A stretch of 59,109 nt of DNA from positions 1-59,109 of the IMG/VR virus record IMGVR_UViG_3300032246_000466; one strand, written 5' to 3'. The notes under the pieces are model-generated. The model ran no database searches. It was not told the origin of the DNA and saw nothing but the letters and a program-made list of their open reading frames with translations. Both the position numbers and the translations under genes were made by a program. Of this stretch, positions 1-9,014 are shown piece by piece (within the stretch, counting starts at the first letter, position 1; every line of letters starts with the position of its first letter). This DNA is from a virus.

Positions 1-522
1 CAACCAACTAATATAGATGAAGAATCTGCATTCCCACCAAATACAGTAGCACAGCAACCAACTAATATAGATGAAGAATCTGCATTCCCACCAAATACAG
101 TAGCACAGCAACCAACTAATATAGATGAAGAATCTGCGTATCCACCAAATACAGTAGCACAGCAACCAACTAATATAGATGAAGAATCTGCGTATCCACC
201 AAATACAGTAGCACAGCAACCAACTAATATAGATGAAGAATCGGCTTACCCACCAAATACAGTAGCGCAACAATCGGCTGAAGTAGATGAACTATCTGCA
301 TATCCGCCAGGTGATCAAGGTGGGTTTCCACCGGAAGAAATAGAAAATCCCTTTCCGGAAGAAATTTTAGATGAAGAATCTGCGTATCCACCAAATACAG
401 TAGCACAGCAATCAGCCGAAGTAGATGAATTATCTGCTTACCCGCCGGGTGATCAAGGTGGGTTTCCGCCAGAAGAAATAGAAAATCCATTCCCAGAAGA
501 GATTCCAGATGAGAATGATCCT
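1..522 (+). repeat. In-frame 54-bp tandem repeats followed by 138-bp repeats
   Basis: Five tandem 54-bp copies (1-54, 55-108, 109-162, 163-216, 217-270) encode the 18-residue unit QPTNIDEESA(F/Y)PPNTVAQ. Copies 1 and 2 are identical, copies 3 and 4 are identical, and copy 5 differs by a few mostly silent changes. Then comes a 138-bp unit (271-408, 46 residues, QSAEVDELSAYPPGDQGG onward), which ends in the same ESAYPPNTVAQ tail. A second copy starts at 409 and diverges after about 522. Near-identity at DNA level points to recent expansion by slippage or recombination. The array continues off the left edge. Confidence 0.95.
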
Positions 523-1431
523 CCCCCAGTTGATGAAGTAGAATCAGACAACCCGCAAGACGGTGCAGACGAATCTGGATTTAACGGAGCAACCGGGGAC
601 GAACGAAACACCCAATCACAAGCTACTCAACAAGATGCTGCAAATTTTGCAGCTAAACCAGATTGGCGTGTAAAATTACAATTATCAACGGGCGCAACAT
701 ATTTGTATAACGCTGACCCGCCGGGTATATTGGCTCCATTACAAGCAACAGATGGAGTAATATTTCCGTATACCCCGGCAATTTCAGTTCAATATGCTGC
801 AAGTTATGATCCTACCGAGTTAACTCATAGTAATTATAAGTTTTTTACTTATAGAAGTAGTGCAGTTGATTCAATAAGTATTGGATGTGATTTTACTGCA
901 CAAGACACGGCAGAAGCAGCATACTTATTAGCAGTTATTCATTTTTTTAGATCATTAACTAAGATGTTTTACGGGCAAGATCAGAATCCTAAAAACGGAA
1001 CTCCCCCTCCGTTATGTTATTTAACCGGGTTAGGTGCATTTCAATTTGATGAGCATCCACTAGCAATTACAGGCTTCACATATACTTTACCCACTGATGT
1101 TGATTATATAAAAGCTGGAAGCACTGCTACACCGGCGGGTGTTAATAGAGGAAATAATCCAGCACAACCTAAGTCTGGCGGATCGGAACAAGCAGGTGCA
1201 GCTAGGTTATCTAGTAGTGGAATTAATCCAGGCGCAGTTTCAGCACCTCCGGATTGGCAAAGAGATACTGGAACCAAAGAACCTACTTATGTTCCTACTA
1301 AAATTAGTTTAAGTATAACAGCAATCCCAATAGTAACTAGAAATGATATAAGCAATAAGTTTAGTTTGAAAGAATATGCAACAGGTGCATTATTAAGAGG
1401 ATCTAAACGAGCAGGCGGAGGAATTTGGTAA
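1..1431 (+). CDS. Baseplate/tail-tube junction protein, gp48/gp54-like (5' partial)
   Basis: The frame is open from the first base to TAA at 1429-1431, so 476 codons are visible and the start lies upstream. A TTG at 703 is internal and not a start. The first ~170 residues are acidic, Pro-rich repeats. From about residue 221 (DWRVKLQL) a folded domain begins that resembles T4 gp48/gp54, the proteins that cap the baseplate and initiate the tail tube. The supporting segments are SISIGCDFTAQDTAEAAYLL followed by FFRSLTKMFYG, and near the C-terminus PTKISLSITAIPIVTRND; both match the pattern of gp48. The family assignment is from recalled sequence character and from position directly before gp53. 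The stop overlaps the next start (TAATG). The repetitive N-terminal arm is unusual for this family and may be a flexible linker or a surface-exposed tether. Confidence 0.7.
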   Translation, partial: QPTNIDEESAFPPNTVAQQPTNIDEESAFPPNTVAQQPTNIDEESAYPPNTVAQQPTNIDEESAYPPNTVAQQPTNIDEESAYPPNTVAQQSAEVDELSAYPPGDQGGFPPEEIENPFPEEILDEESAYPPNTVAQQSAEVDELSAYPPGDQGGFPPEEIENPFPEEIPDENDPPPVDEVESDNPQDGADESGFNGATGDERNTQSQATQQDAANFAAKPDWRVKLQLSTGATYLYNADPPGILAPLQATDGVIFPYTPAISVQYAASYDPTELTHSNYKFFTYRSSAVDSISIGCDFTAQDTAEAAYLLAVIHFFRSLTKMFYGQDQNPKNGTPPPLCYLTGLGAFQFDEHPLAITGFTYTLPTDVDYIKAGSTATPAGVNRGNNPAQPKSGGSEQAGAARLSSSGINPGAVSAPPDWQRDTGTKEPTYVPTKISLSITAIPIVTRNDISNKFSLKEYATGALLRGSKRAGGGIW

Positions 1432-1742
1432 TGGCAGCTAATAGTGTATACCCGGCGTCAAGCCCATATTATTATACTGAAACAGTTAATAATAATTTTT
1501 TAGATATTATGGTCAATAGACCTATACCAATGCAACCGTCAGATTTGTATTGGCAAATAACTGCTGTATATGAATATAGGCCTGATTTGTTAGCATACGA
1601 TTTGTATAGTGATAGTAGATTATGGTGGGTGTTTGCACAACGTAATCCAAATAGATTGAAAGATCCATACTTTGATTTTGTTACCGGAGTAGGAATATAT
1701 TTACCTAAATTAGATATGATAAAACAAGTTCTAGGAATATAA
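1431..1742 (+). CDS. 53: Baseplate wedge protein gp53
   Basis: This 103-residue protein matches the gp53 family of T4-type baseplate wedges in length and in its core: YEYRPDLLAYDLYSDSRLWW then VFAQRNPNRLKDPYFDF. gp53 joins neighbouring wedges around the hub during baseplate assembly. An upstream TTG at 1425 is in frame, but the ATG at 1431 overlaps the previous stop as TAATG and gives the N-terminus MAANSVYP, so I prefer it. Flanking hub and tube genes agree with the assignment. Confidence 0.92.
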   Translation: MAANSVYPASSPYYYTETVNNNFLDIMVNRPIPMQPSDLYWQITAVYEYRPDLLAYDLYSDSRLWWVFAQRNPNRLKDPYFDFVTGVGIYLPKLDMIKQVLGI

Positions 1743-1743
1743 A

Positions 1744-4700
1744 ATGGCTGATAATTTGAACAGCGCAACACAAAATAGAATAATTGAGTTGTCAACGCAG
1801 ATACAAGCCTTAGCAACAACCTATGTTAATAAAGCAACTACGTTAGAGAACAATGTAGATCAAGTTAGTATCTATGAACCATCCGCACAGGCACAAGTTG
1901 ACGTTATTGTAGCTGAGAACACTGCTGCATATCAGGCTTATCTTAGTGCTTATCCTAGTTTAGTAAGTGAGATGAATGCACTTTATGCATCTTTGACTCC
2001 CGAAGAGCAAGCTCCGGTAACTAGTTATATTACTGCTTCACAAACGGCCCGTGACGCCGCTGTAACTGCTAAAGGTAGTTTTGACGCAATGAACTTTACT
2101 GTTACTTCTGAAATTAGACAAGAAGTAAAACGTAAAAATGCTGAAGTAGAGGAAAGTGCTGCTAAAACTGAAGAACAAACTGACCAACAAAACAAAGAAT
2201 TTATAAACTCCGGCGGTGCTGACGGTGACAAGGAAATAGAAGCTGCTCCGGGAGAAGATCAAAATTTATTAAATGAAAATCCTCCTGCAGGCGGAGGTGC
2301 CCCGGTTATAGCAAATCCTACTACACAAGCAGGTAAAGCAGGTAGAAATAAAGTAAAAAAACCAGATAAGCGCTGGCAAAATCCATTGGGTAACTTTTCA
2401 AGCTATACATATCAAATATCTCTTTATATGATTACACCTGATGCGTATGACGCATTTATTCAATCGGGTAGGCTTGATATCAACGCTATTAACAATGCAG
2501 CACCTGGAGTATCATCTCCCGAATCAGTTGCAGCAGAAGATGCAAATACTAGAGATGCTGCGGTAAATTCAGGGTTTGTTCAAGCAGTTGGTGAACGGGG
2601 AAGAACAACTTCTCCACCGTCATCATCAAGTGCAAATGCTTCTACTACACAATTTAAAAATGGTGCTTACTTAATTGCACAAAGCGGTGGTATTAATAAC
2701 AATACTTCTAAACGTGCCCCTGGCTTTGACCTAGATTTTTTTATTGATGATTTAAAAATAACACAGGCTATTAGCGGACAAGACACCCTTAGTGCAACAA
2801 ACGTCACCGATATAACTTTTACAATAACAGAACCATATGGATTTTCTTTTATTACAAAATTACGCAATGCTGCAACGGAATTAGGTAAAGTATCTAAATC
2901 TAAAAATTTTCAAGATTTAAAAAATCCATCAAGACAGTTTTTTATGTTAGGTATTAGATTTTTGGGATATGATGCTAATGGTGAAGTAATTGATCCTTCT
3001 AAAATACCATCTGCTGATGGTAATCCAAATGGCAATGCATTCGGTCTTTATGAAAGATTTTATGATATTTTCATCACTGAACTAAAATTTAAAATAGATG
3101 GTAAAGCAGTAGTATATAATATCAAAGCAAGTAATATTGCGTCCGGGACAGCATTTGGAACAAAACGCGGATTTGTAGATAAAGGTGCCGCTGTTTTAGG
3201 GTCAACTGTATATGATGCACTGATGGGTGGTATGGACGGGCAAGTAGCTGCCGGAGTTAAACCCGGTGAACAAGCGGCTTCTAAACCTCCGCAAGCCGGT
3301 ACACTTGGATTACTTGCAAAATTAAACCGAGATCAAAAGAAGCTGTTAGATACCAAGGCAATTGAAATCGCAAGTGAATGGGACGTAGTATTTTTAGGAG
3401 AGTCTGAAACTGAAATCAAATATGCAAGTATTGTTAATAAAGATGTTTTAGATAAAAGAGTTTGGGCCATGAGTAACGTTAGTAATAGTTCTCAGTCAAA
3501 TGTAGCAGCCGAACAGGAAAGCGCACCTGATAACACTGTGCGTCAAATTACTTTTACCAAAGGTGGCTCTATCTTACAATGTGTTAATCAAATTATTTTA
3601 CAAAGCGAATATTTGGTTAATGCGTTAAAAACGGTATATGTCTCAACTGCTGAAACAAATGAAGATGGTAAACCAGTAGAAGATGTTCAGCCTGAGGAAG
3701 TAAGAATCAAATGGTATACTATGACAGCAGAAGTGCAAAACTTGGGATGGGATAAAAGCCAATCAGATTTTGCATATAGAACAACCTTTGTAATTCAACC
3801 ATATGAAACACCAGTAATAGCTGCTCCATACGCTAAGCCTGGCAAAAAATATTATGGCCCTCATAAAAGATATGAATACTGGTTCACTGGTAAAAATTCT
3901 GAAGTCTTGCACTATGAACAAGAGATGAATAATGCATACTATAACACAGCAGTATCAGGGGGCGGTGCCACTTCAGGATCATCCGGTGGTAACGCAAACA
4001 TTCCGCTGAAAGTTGGGGCAGAACAGGGACAACCAGATCAGGGTGCATTAGATTTAGGTTTACAAGCACAAAATGCATATATGACTAGTTTATATGATCC
4101 TGGAGCATATACTACTGCAAAGATAAAAGTTTTAGGAGATCCTGATTTCTTAATGCAACCGGCACCAAGTAGTATAAATTCATTCTATGATCAATATTAT
4201 GGTACAGACGGCTACACTATTAATCCAAACGGCGGACAAGTTTTTATTGAGATTAATTTTAAAGAACCAATGGATTATAATAATAGAGATGGCTTGATGG
4301 ATATCAATGATAAAATAGTATTTTGGCAATATCCAAAATCAGTTCAACAGGATATAGATAGCAGGGGCGGTGGTGTTAGCTACATGGTTAGAACAGTTAT
4401 TAGCACATTTAGCAAAGGTAAATTTGAGCAAGAATTGACTTGTAATATAAATACGTTTCCTGATACACCCTCAGATGCTGAAGTTGCTGCTGCTGCCGGT
4501 AGAGAAGCAAAAGAAAATCAAACAGATGCAGAAACTGAGAGACTTAATAGATCAGGGTCAGGCTCAGCCCCAACTGCTAATGGTTCTGCAACTACCTCAT
4601 CAGTTAATTCAATTAATAATATACAAGATCCTGCACAACAAGCGCAAGCACTAGAAGCAAGTTTACCTGCTACATCAGTAAATTCTTTAAATAACGTAGT

Positions 4701-4788
4701 AGATCCTATGCAAAGACTGAAACAAAATCAAACCATAACAGTTCCTACAAGCACCGGACAAGTGCAAGATGATGATGTAGGACCTTAA
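1744..4788 (+). CDS. Large baseplate hub-like structural protein
   Basis: A 1014-residue protein starts one base after the gp53 stop. Residues 1-160 are helical and probably coiled coil. A Glu/Gly/Pro-rich linker follows, then a folded core beginning near residue 210 with RWQNPLGNFSSYTYQISLYM. A further segment, DTLSATNVTDITFTITEPYG then FSFITKL, has the look of hub or tube-like beta domains. The last ~120 residues are low complexity (Ser/Asn/Gln/Asp-rich, with two VNS(I/L)NN copies). Proteins of this type sit between gp53 and gp5 in myoviruses of aquatic bacteria and are generally annotated only as structural. A gp27-like hub role is an inference from position; I see no enzymatic motif. Confidence 0.55.
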   Translation: MADNLNSATQNRIIELSTQIQALATTYVNKATTLENNVDQVSIYEPSAQAQVDVIVAENTAAYQAYLSAYPSLVSEMNALYASLTPEEQAPVTSYITASQTARDAAVTAKGSFDAMNFTVTSEIRQEVKRKNAEVEESAAKTEEQTDQQNKEFINSGGADGDKEIEAAPGEDQNLLNENPPAGGGAPVIANPTTQAGKAGRNKVKKPDKRWQNPLGNFSSYTYQISLYMITPDAYDAFIQSGRLDINAINNAAPGVSSPESVAAEDANTRDAAVNSGFVQAVGERGRTTSPPSSSSANASTTQFKNGAYLIAQSGGINNNTSKRAPGFDLDFFIDDLKITQAISGQDTLSATNVTDITFTITEPYGFSFITKLRNAATELGKVSKSKNFQDLKNPSRQFFMLGIRFLGYDANGEVIDPSKIPSADGNPNGNAFGLYERFYDIFITELKFKIDGKAVVYNIKASNIASGTAFGTKRGFVDKGAAVLGSTVYDALMGGMDGQVAAGVKPGEQAASKPPQAGTLGLLAKLNRDQKKLLDTKAIEIASEWDVVFLGESETEIKYASIVNKDVLDKRVWAMSNVSNSSQSNVAAEQESAPDNTVRQITFTKGGSILQCVNQIILQSEYLVNALKTVYVSTAETNEDGKPVEDVQPEEVRIKWYTMTAEVQNLGWDKSQSDFAYRTTFVIQPYETPVIAAPYAKPGKKYYGPHKRYEYWFTGKNSEVLHYEQEMNNAYYNTAVSGGGATSGSSGGNANIPLKVGAEQGQPDQGALDLGLQAQNAYMTSLYDPGAYTTAKIKVLGDPDFLMQPAPSSINSFYDQYYGTDGYTINPNGGQVFIEINFKEPMDYNNRDGLMDINDKIVFWQYPKSVQQDIDSRGGGVSYMVRTVISTFSKGKFEQELTCNINTFPDTPSDAEVAAAAGREAKENQTDAETERLNRSGSGSAPTANGSATTSSVNSINNIQDPAQQAQALEASLPATSVNSLNNVVDPMQRLKQNQTITVPTSTGQVQDDDVGP

Positions 4789-4825
4789 CAGTTTTTAGAA
4801 TAGAATAAAATTTAAGTAAATAATT

Positions 4826-6280
4826 ATGGCACAAGACATTTTTAAACCAAAAGGACAACTTGCAGCAAGCAAGCCAGACGCCGGCGGTGGTGTAATACGT
4901 AATACACCTACACTAGCAATAGTTAAAAATAACATTGACTCTACCCGAGGTGGCAGGATACAGGTGTATCTAGCTGACTTTGGGTCTCCAGACTCGGATG
5001 ATAGTTCAAGCTGGGTAACTGTTAGTTATATGAGTCCTTTCTTTGGTGCTACACAGCCAAGTGGTTCAAATAAGTCTGATGACTACGGTACATATACACA
5101 AAACCCAAGTTCATATGGTATGTGGTATAGTCCACCGGATATAGGCAGCACAGTAGTTTGTATTTTTATTAACGGAGATCCAAGTTACGGTTATTATATA
5201 GGTAGCGTATTACAACCTGAATTGTTACAGATGATTCCTGCAATAGGATCGTCTGAAAATATTGTGGCAAATGCAGGAGAAGCAGCTGGTTTGGGCGGAG
5301 CAACTAAACTTCCAGTGACTAACATAAACACAAATAATCCTAGTATATCAGATGATACTTCGTATCTCGATGCAGCAAAACCTATACACAGTTATTCTTC
5401 GTCAATATACACACAACAAGGATTAATTCGAGATCCAATTAGGGGTCCAATATCAACAAGTGCATTACGTGAATCTCCTTCAAGAGTTGGTTGGGGAGTT
5501 AGTTCTCCGGGTAGACCAATTTATCAGGGGGGATTTACTGATGAAAACGTTTTAACTGACGGTGTTAGTAAAAAAGACGGCGAATCACTTTCTGTAGTTT
5601 CTAGACGGGGAGGGCATAGCATTGTAATGGATGACGGAGATGTTACAGGTAAAGATCAATTAATTAGATTGCGTACTGCATTGGGTCATCAAATATTAAT
5701 GAGTGATGACGGACAAACATTATTCATTATTCATAGCAATGGTCAAAGTTTTATTGAGTTGGGTAAAGAAGGCACAATTGATATGTACGCTACCAATAGC
5801 GTAAACATTAGAACACAGGGTGATTTAAATTTACATGCAGACAACAACATCAATATCAATGCCAAAAAAGATTTAAATATAGCTGCAACTAATATTAAAG
5901 TAGATGCAGAAAAAGATATTTCATATAGATCGGGTGGAAACTTTAGTGGATATACTGTAGGAAAATACACAGTAAAAGTTAATGGTGCAATGAGCATGGG
6001 TGCAGGCGGTGAGGGTTCATATGCAAGTGGTGGTACGATGTTTGTAAATGGCAGCAAAATTAATTTAAATACTGGTTCTACTTCTGTAACTCCAGCCGAA
6101 GTACCGAAGATTCCTCTAGTAGCACACACTGATACATTGTTTGACAAAGTTAAAGGTTGGTTAGCGTCCCCTGGTTATTTGTTGTCGATTGTTTCTCGTG
6201 CCCCGGCACATACCCCATGGGCGAGTGCAAATCAAGGGGTCGATGTTAAAGTAAATAATAATAGTAGTGGGGCGTTTTAA
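4826..6280 (+). CDS. 5: gp5-like baseplate spike protein (OB-fold plus beta-needle, no lysozyme)
   Basis: Residues ~25-135 have the gp5/VgrG OB-fold pattern: RGGRIQVYLADFGSPDSDDS, then a WVTVSYMSPFFG stretch, then PPDIGSTVVCIFINGDPSYG and YYIGSVL. A C-terminal region (~310-410) shows short repeated polar strands such as NININAKKDLNIAATNIKV, typical of the triple-stranded needle. In T4 the trimer forms the membrane-puncturing spike under the hub. The lysozyme domain T4 carries between OB-fold and needle is absent, as is common in cyanophage-type relatives. The linker includes REGSP-like polar sequence and a strongly conserved-looking RRGGHSIVMDDGD. A separate PAAR tip was not recognised. Confidence 0.85.
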   Translation: MAQDIFKPKGQLAASKPDAGGGVIRNTPTLAIVKNNIDSTRGGRIQVYLADFGSPDSDDSSSWVTVSYMSPFFGATQPSGSNKSDDYGTYTQNPSSYGMWYSPPDIGSTVVCIFINGDPSYGYYIGSVLQPELLQMIPAIGSSENIVANAGEAAGLGGATKLPVTNINTNNPSISDDTSYLDAAKPIHSYSSSIYTQQGLIRDPIRGPISTSALRESPSRVGWGVSSPGRPIYQGGFTDENVLTDGVSKKDGESLSVVSRRGGHSIVMDDGDVTGKDQLIRLRTALGHQILMSDDGQTLFIIHSNGQSFIELGKEGTIDMYATNSVNIRTQGDLNLHADNNININAKKDLNIAATNIKVDAEKDISYRSGGNFSGYTVGKYTVKVNGAMSMGAGGEGSYASGGTMFVNGSKINLNTGSTSVTPAEVPKIPLVAHTDTLFDKVKGWLASPGYLLSIVSRAPAHTPWASANQGVDVKVNNNSSGAF

Positions 6281-6282
6281 TT

Positions 6283-6966
6283 ATGGCTAGAAGTAAATTA
6301 TTAGATAGTCAAACATATGACGATTCAGCAAGATTGCCACCTAACAATCCGGTAACTCCTGCAACTCTTTCTACCGTTCCTGCACTGGGTTCAGCTAGTA
6401 TATCATTAAATCCAGGGGTAACTGCTAGTTTAATTGGTAGCGCAGCTTCACAAGCCGCCGCAGCATACCCCAGTGTAGCATCAACTGGACTTGGAGTAAT
6501 CACAGATGCCTCAGGAAATATCAATGCGGGTATAGGTATATTAGGAAAAACTCCGCAACAATTAGAAGCAGCGGGTATATTAAAGCCCGGCGCTGCATCA
6601 TTGGTTACTGGGTTAGTACAACAAGGAATGAATGTACAATCTGCTATGACTAATAATTTGTTTACCGGTGCACCCGGAGCAGAGAATTTGCAGGCATACA
6701 TTAATAATGTGCCTGCACAAGCAGCATGTCAAATTGTTAATTTACAACAAGCACAAACTGCTATGACTATGGTTGGCGCTATTCGTGGAAATGAAGCATC
6801 TACTGCTATATCAGGAATAATAAATTCTGCATCTCAAGTTGGAATAAAAGCTACAGTAGAATTTTTACAAAGCAACACTCCTACTAACTTGCCTAATCTT
6901 GGCACTCCTCCCGGAGTTAGCGGAGCCTTTGGTTCAATAGCTACCTCAATGAGACCAGCACTATAA
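6283..6966 (+). CDS. Ala/Gly/Pro-rich structural-region protein of unknown function
   Basis: This 227-residue protein begins two bases after the gp5-like stop and ends in a TAATG overlap with the next gene, so the two are probably translationally coupled. It is rich in Ala, Gly, Ser, Thr and Pro. A central segment, LGKTPQQLEAAGILKPGAAS, looks like a small helical motif. I do not recognise a family. Its place between the spike and gp25 makes a baseplate or tail-tip role, or a chaperone for one, the most likely setting. Confidence 0.6.
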   Translation: MARSKLLDSQTYDDSARLPPNNPVTPATLSTVPALGSASISLNPGVTASLIGSAASQAAAAYPSVASTGLGVITDASGNINAGIGILGKTPQQLEAAGILKPGAASLVTGLVQQGMNVQSAMTNNLFTGAPGAENLQAYINNVPAQAACQIVNLQQAQTAMTMVGAIRGNEASTAISGIINSASQVGIKATVEFLQSNTPTNLPNLGTPPGVSGAFGSIATSMRPAL

Positions 6967-8486
6967 TGGCAACCATACCTTCACTCCCAAATGTAGCAAG
7001 CACTATAAGTGCTGGAAATTTTGCATCCACCTTATCGGTAAACACAGGCGGACTTAGTTCAATTAAAACCTCATTAGACGGAATCAAAACTCCTGCAATA
7101 CCAGCAATCCCTGATCCTTCAAGTTTAGCAGGTGATTTAACTAAAAAAACATTGGATGGCATCAATCCAAATAACCTTTTAGATAAAGCAAAAACAGTAA
7201 CTCTTGCCCCGCCAGAAGGATTAGCCGGAGTAGCCGATGCTGCAAAAGGATTATCTGGTTCTGCATTTTCTGCAATATCAGGATCAATGAAACCTTTGGC
7301 TGCAGGAGTTCCTCAAAATTTAACTTCTATTGCTAAAAAAAATGCAGAAGTGCAAGCAGCAGCAGATGCATCTGGTGGATTAGCAAGTGCAGCAAGTAGT
7401 GCAGCAGGTGGACTAGCAGGTGCAGCAGGTGGACTAGCAGGTGCAGCAGGTGGACTAACAGGTGGATTATCAACAGCCACAGGTGGATTAGCAAGTGCAG
7501 CAAGTAGTGTAGCGGGTGGATTAACAGGTGGATTAGCAAGTGCAGCAAGTAGTGCAGCGGGTGGATTAACAGGATCAGCTTCATCACTTGCTAGTGGTAT
7601 ATCTAATTTACCAGGAGGACAATCTACTATTGCTTCGGTTGTGAATAAAGGAACCGGAAGTCTAAGTGGAGTGACAGATACATTATCAAGTGTTAACTCA
7701 ATTACCAAAACTGCATCAAGTTCAGCATTGAATAAAATAAGTTCGGCAACTGCAGGATCAAGTGCCGCCGCTAGTTTACTTACAGGCGGCGCACTGACAG
7801 GCGCAGGCGCTTCTCTTGCAGGAGCACTAAACAATCCTGCAGCATCATTAAATATACCTAAAATACCCGGTATGCCTAGCATACCCGGTATGCCTAGCAT
7901 ACCCGGTTTACCCGGTATTCCTAGTTTACCTAGTTTACCTAGTATACCCGGTTTACCCGGGTTACCCTCAGTTGATTCATTGACTAAGGGTTTACAAGCT
8001 GGAAAAACACCATTATCAGCATTAGCTTCAACTGGTTTGTCAGCAGGCGCAGCAGCAGCATTGAGTGCTAGTTTGAATTCTTTAAGTACCGCTAGCCCCT
8101 TTCCAATAAAAATTCCAACAGTAGCTGAAAGCACAGTTGATAGAGGTGAATTAAATGCGTCAGTTGGTACTTTATTAGGTGATAAAAAAATACCAGTACC
8201 AAACTTTGGGGGAGGTGTATCTGCTGCTGCAACGGGTGCGCTACAGGCAGCTAATGATCGCCGATCATCATTAGAAAAATTTGAAGATGAACGTAAAGAG
8301 ATATATGCTAAACAAAAAGCAATTACTGAAACAGCCAGAGCAGCATACCTAAAGGCTGATACTACCTTACCAGAAGGAGATCCTGAAATTGATAGATTGG
8401 GTTTAATTTTTATTGCCGAAGCAAAAAAGACAATAGCGATACTTGATGAAACAAGTGCAGGACGAAAAGCAATTCTTGGTAGTTAA
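6966..8486 (+). CDS. Low-complexity tail/baseplate-region protein with Pro-triplet repeat
   Basis: A 506-residue protein of unknown function in three parts. Residues ~1-135 are mixed. Residues ~135-205 are Ala/Gly-rich repeats. Residues 297-335 are thirteen consecutive (I/L/M)-P-(G/S/K) triplets, after a further Ser/Ala-rich stretch. The last ~90 residues turn charged and helical (NDRRSSLEKFEDERKEIYAK onward). Start ATG overlaps the previous stop (TAATG). A regular Pro every third residue suggests an extended polyproline-II rod rather than collagen, which would need Gly every third residue. It may be a structural spacer within the tail. No catalytic motif was seen. Confidence 0.6.
   Translation: MATIPSLPNVASTISAGNFASTLSVNTGGLSSIKTSLDGIKTPAIPAIPDPSSLAGDLTKKTLDGINPNNLLDKAKTVTLAPPEGLAGVADAAKGLSGSAFSAISGSMKPLAAGVPQNLTSIAKKNAEVQAAADASGGLASAASSAAGGLAGAAGGLAGAAGGLTGGLSTATGGLASAASSVAGGLTGGLASAASSAAGGLTGSASSLASGISNLPGGQSTIASVVNKGTGSLSGVTDTLSSVNSITKTASSSALNKISSATAGSSAAASLLTGGALTGAGASLAGALNNPAASLNIPKIPGMPSIPGMPSIPGLPGIPSLPSLPSIPGLPGLPSVDSLTKGLQAGKTPLSALASTGLSAGAAAALSASLNSLSTASPFPIKIPTVAESTVDRGELNASVGTLLGDKKIPVPNFGGGVSAAATGALQAANDRRSSLEKFEDERKEIYAKQKAITETARAAYLKADTTLPEGDPEIDRLGLIFIAEAKKTIAILDETSAGRKAILGS
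7369..7578 (+). repeat. Ala/Gly-rich in-frame repeats (GGLA-type)
   Basis: Tandem units encode GGLAGAA and GGLASAASSAA variants. Around 7404-7466 a 21-bp unit (GCAGGTGGACTAGCAGGTGCA) recurs almost exactly. Later units replace A with T or S in the same register. The pattern indicates slippage-driven growth within a coding sequence. Confidence 0.85.
7854..7970 (+). repeat. Thirteen tandem hydrophobic-Pro-Gly/Ser codon triplets
   Basis: The frame reads IPK then twelve units drawn from IPG, MPS, LPG, IPS and LPS with no interruption. At DNA level the units use near-identical 9-base words (such as ataccCGGt and atgccTAGc), so there are short direct repeats as well. Confidence 0.9.
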
Positions 8487-8488
8487 AT

Positions 8489-8496
8489 AATAAATA
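8489..8496 (+). promoter_or_regulatory. Possible late promoter box AATAAATA
   Basis: AATAAATA lies in the 26-base gap before the gp25 gene, just after the previous stop. It fits the NATAAATA form known for T4-type late promoters of cyanomyoviruses (T4 itself uses TATAAATA). In so AT-rich a genome one site alone is weak; recurrence in other gaps is what raises its weight. Confidence 0.4.
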
Positions 8497-8512
8497 AGTT
8501 ATAGGATAAAAT

Positions 8513-8962
8513 ATGCCCTCATACGTTGGATTTAGTACTGTAAATTCTGGAAAACCTCGGTCAACTAACTTGTCTACAGGCCCGGCCGGTGGAACTGGTT
8601 CTATAGTTACACCCTATGTCATAGGAAATAAATTTGGGTTAGTTGATTCGCCACTGGTTGTGCAAGACTTTGTTAATGCACTAAATATTCGACAAGGCAC
8701 AAAAGTAGGAAACCCTAGCTACGGGACCACCCTCTGGAGTTTTGTTTTTGAACCCAACACAGCAGATGTACAATTTCAATTAGAAACTGAAATACGCAGG
8801 ATAGCCAACCAAGATCCAAGACTGATTGTAAATACTGTTCGTGCTTTCCCACAAGAAAACGGTATATTATTAGAAGTTGAAATGGCAGTTTCTCCCTTCA
8901 ATCAAGCAAATTTGTTAAGTGTGTTCTTTAACAGCTCCACAAATCAAGCGGTCTTGCAATAA
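8513..8962 (+). CDS. 25: Baseplate wedge protein gp25
   Basis: The 149-residue product matches the gp25 (GPW/gp25) family, a wedge component that engages the sheath initiator in contractile tails. The diagnostic parts are NALNIRQGTKVGNPSYGTTL then WSFVFEP, and IRRIANQDPRLIVNTVRAFP. The 30-residue N-terminal extension beginning MPSYVGFSTVNSG is often seen in aquatic myoviruses. A TAGGAT ribosome-binding-like sequence sits 5 bases before the ATG, and an AATAAATA box lies further upstream. It is followed by gp6, the usual neighbour. Confidence 0.92.
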   Translation: MPSYVGFSTVNSGKPRSTNLSTGPAGGTGSIVTPYVIGNKFGLVDSPLVVQDFVNALNIRQGTKVGNPSYGTTLWSFVFEPNTADVQFQLETEIRRIANQDPRLIVNTVRAFPQENGILLEVEMAVSPFNQANLLSVFFNSSTNQAVLQ

Positions 8963-8989
8963 CCCTTAAAAACCCAAGTTTTAAAGTAT

Positions 8990-8997
8990 GATAAATA
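8990..8997 (+). promoter_or_regulatory. Possible late promoter box GATAAATA
   Basis: GATAAATA lies 17 bases before the gp6 start in a 52-base gap, a position that would give a short leader. An AAAAGAGAA stretch between box and ATG could serve as the ribosome site. The same octamer recurs before two other late genes. Confidence 0.5.
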
Positions 8998-9014
8998 CTT
9001 AAAAGAGAATACTT

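Noticed and set aside
1-270. CRISPR-like array of 54-base repeats
   Set aside because: The copies abut with no spacers and read through in frame as an 18-residue peptide repeat.
224-490. Reverse-strand open frame over the 54-bp repeats
   Set aside because: It is a shadow of the repeats, with the same repetition and no independent signal.
703-1431. A separate 242-aa gene beginning at 703
   Set aside because: The start is a TTG without ribosome site, and the frame is open and coding from base 1; it is one truncated gene.
7313-8134. Long reverse-strand open frame (273 codons)
   Set aside because: It mirrors the Ala/Gly/Pro-repeat gene; low-complexity coding produces long antisense frames, and it has no ribosome site or known motif.
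8963-8990. Hairpin terminator in CTTAAAA...TTTTAAAG
   Set aside because: The stem is all A-T apart from the end pair, needs a bulge, and has no T-run, so it is unlikely to terminate.
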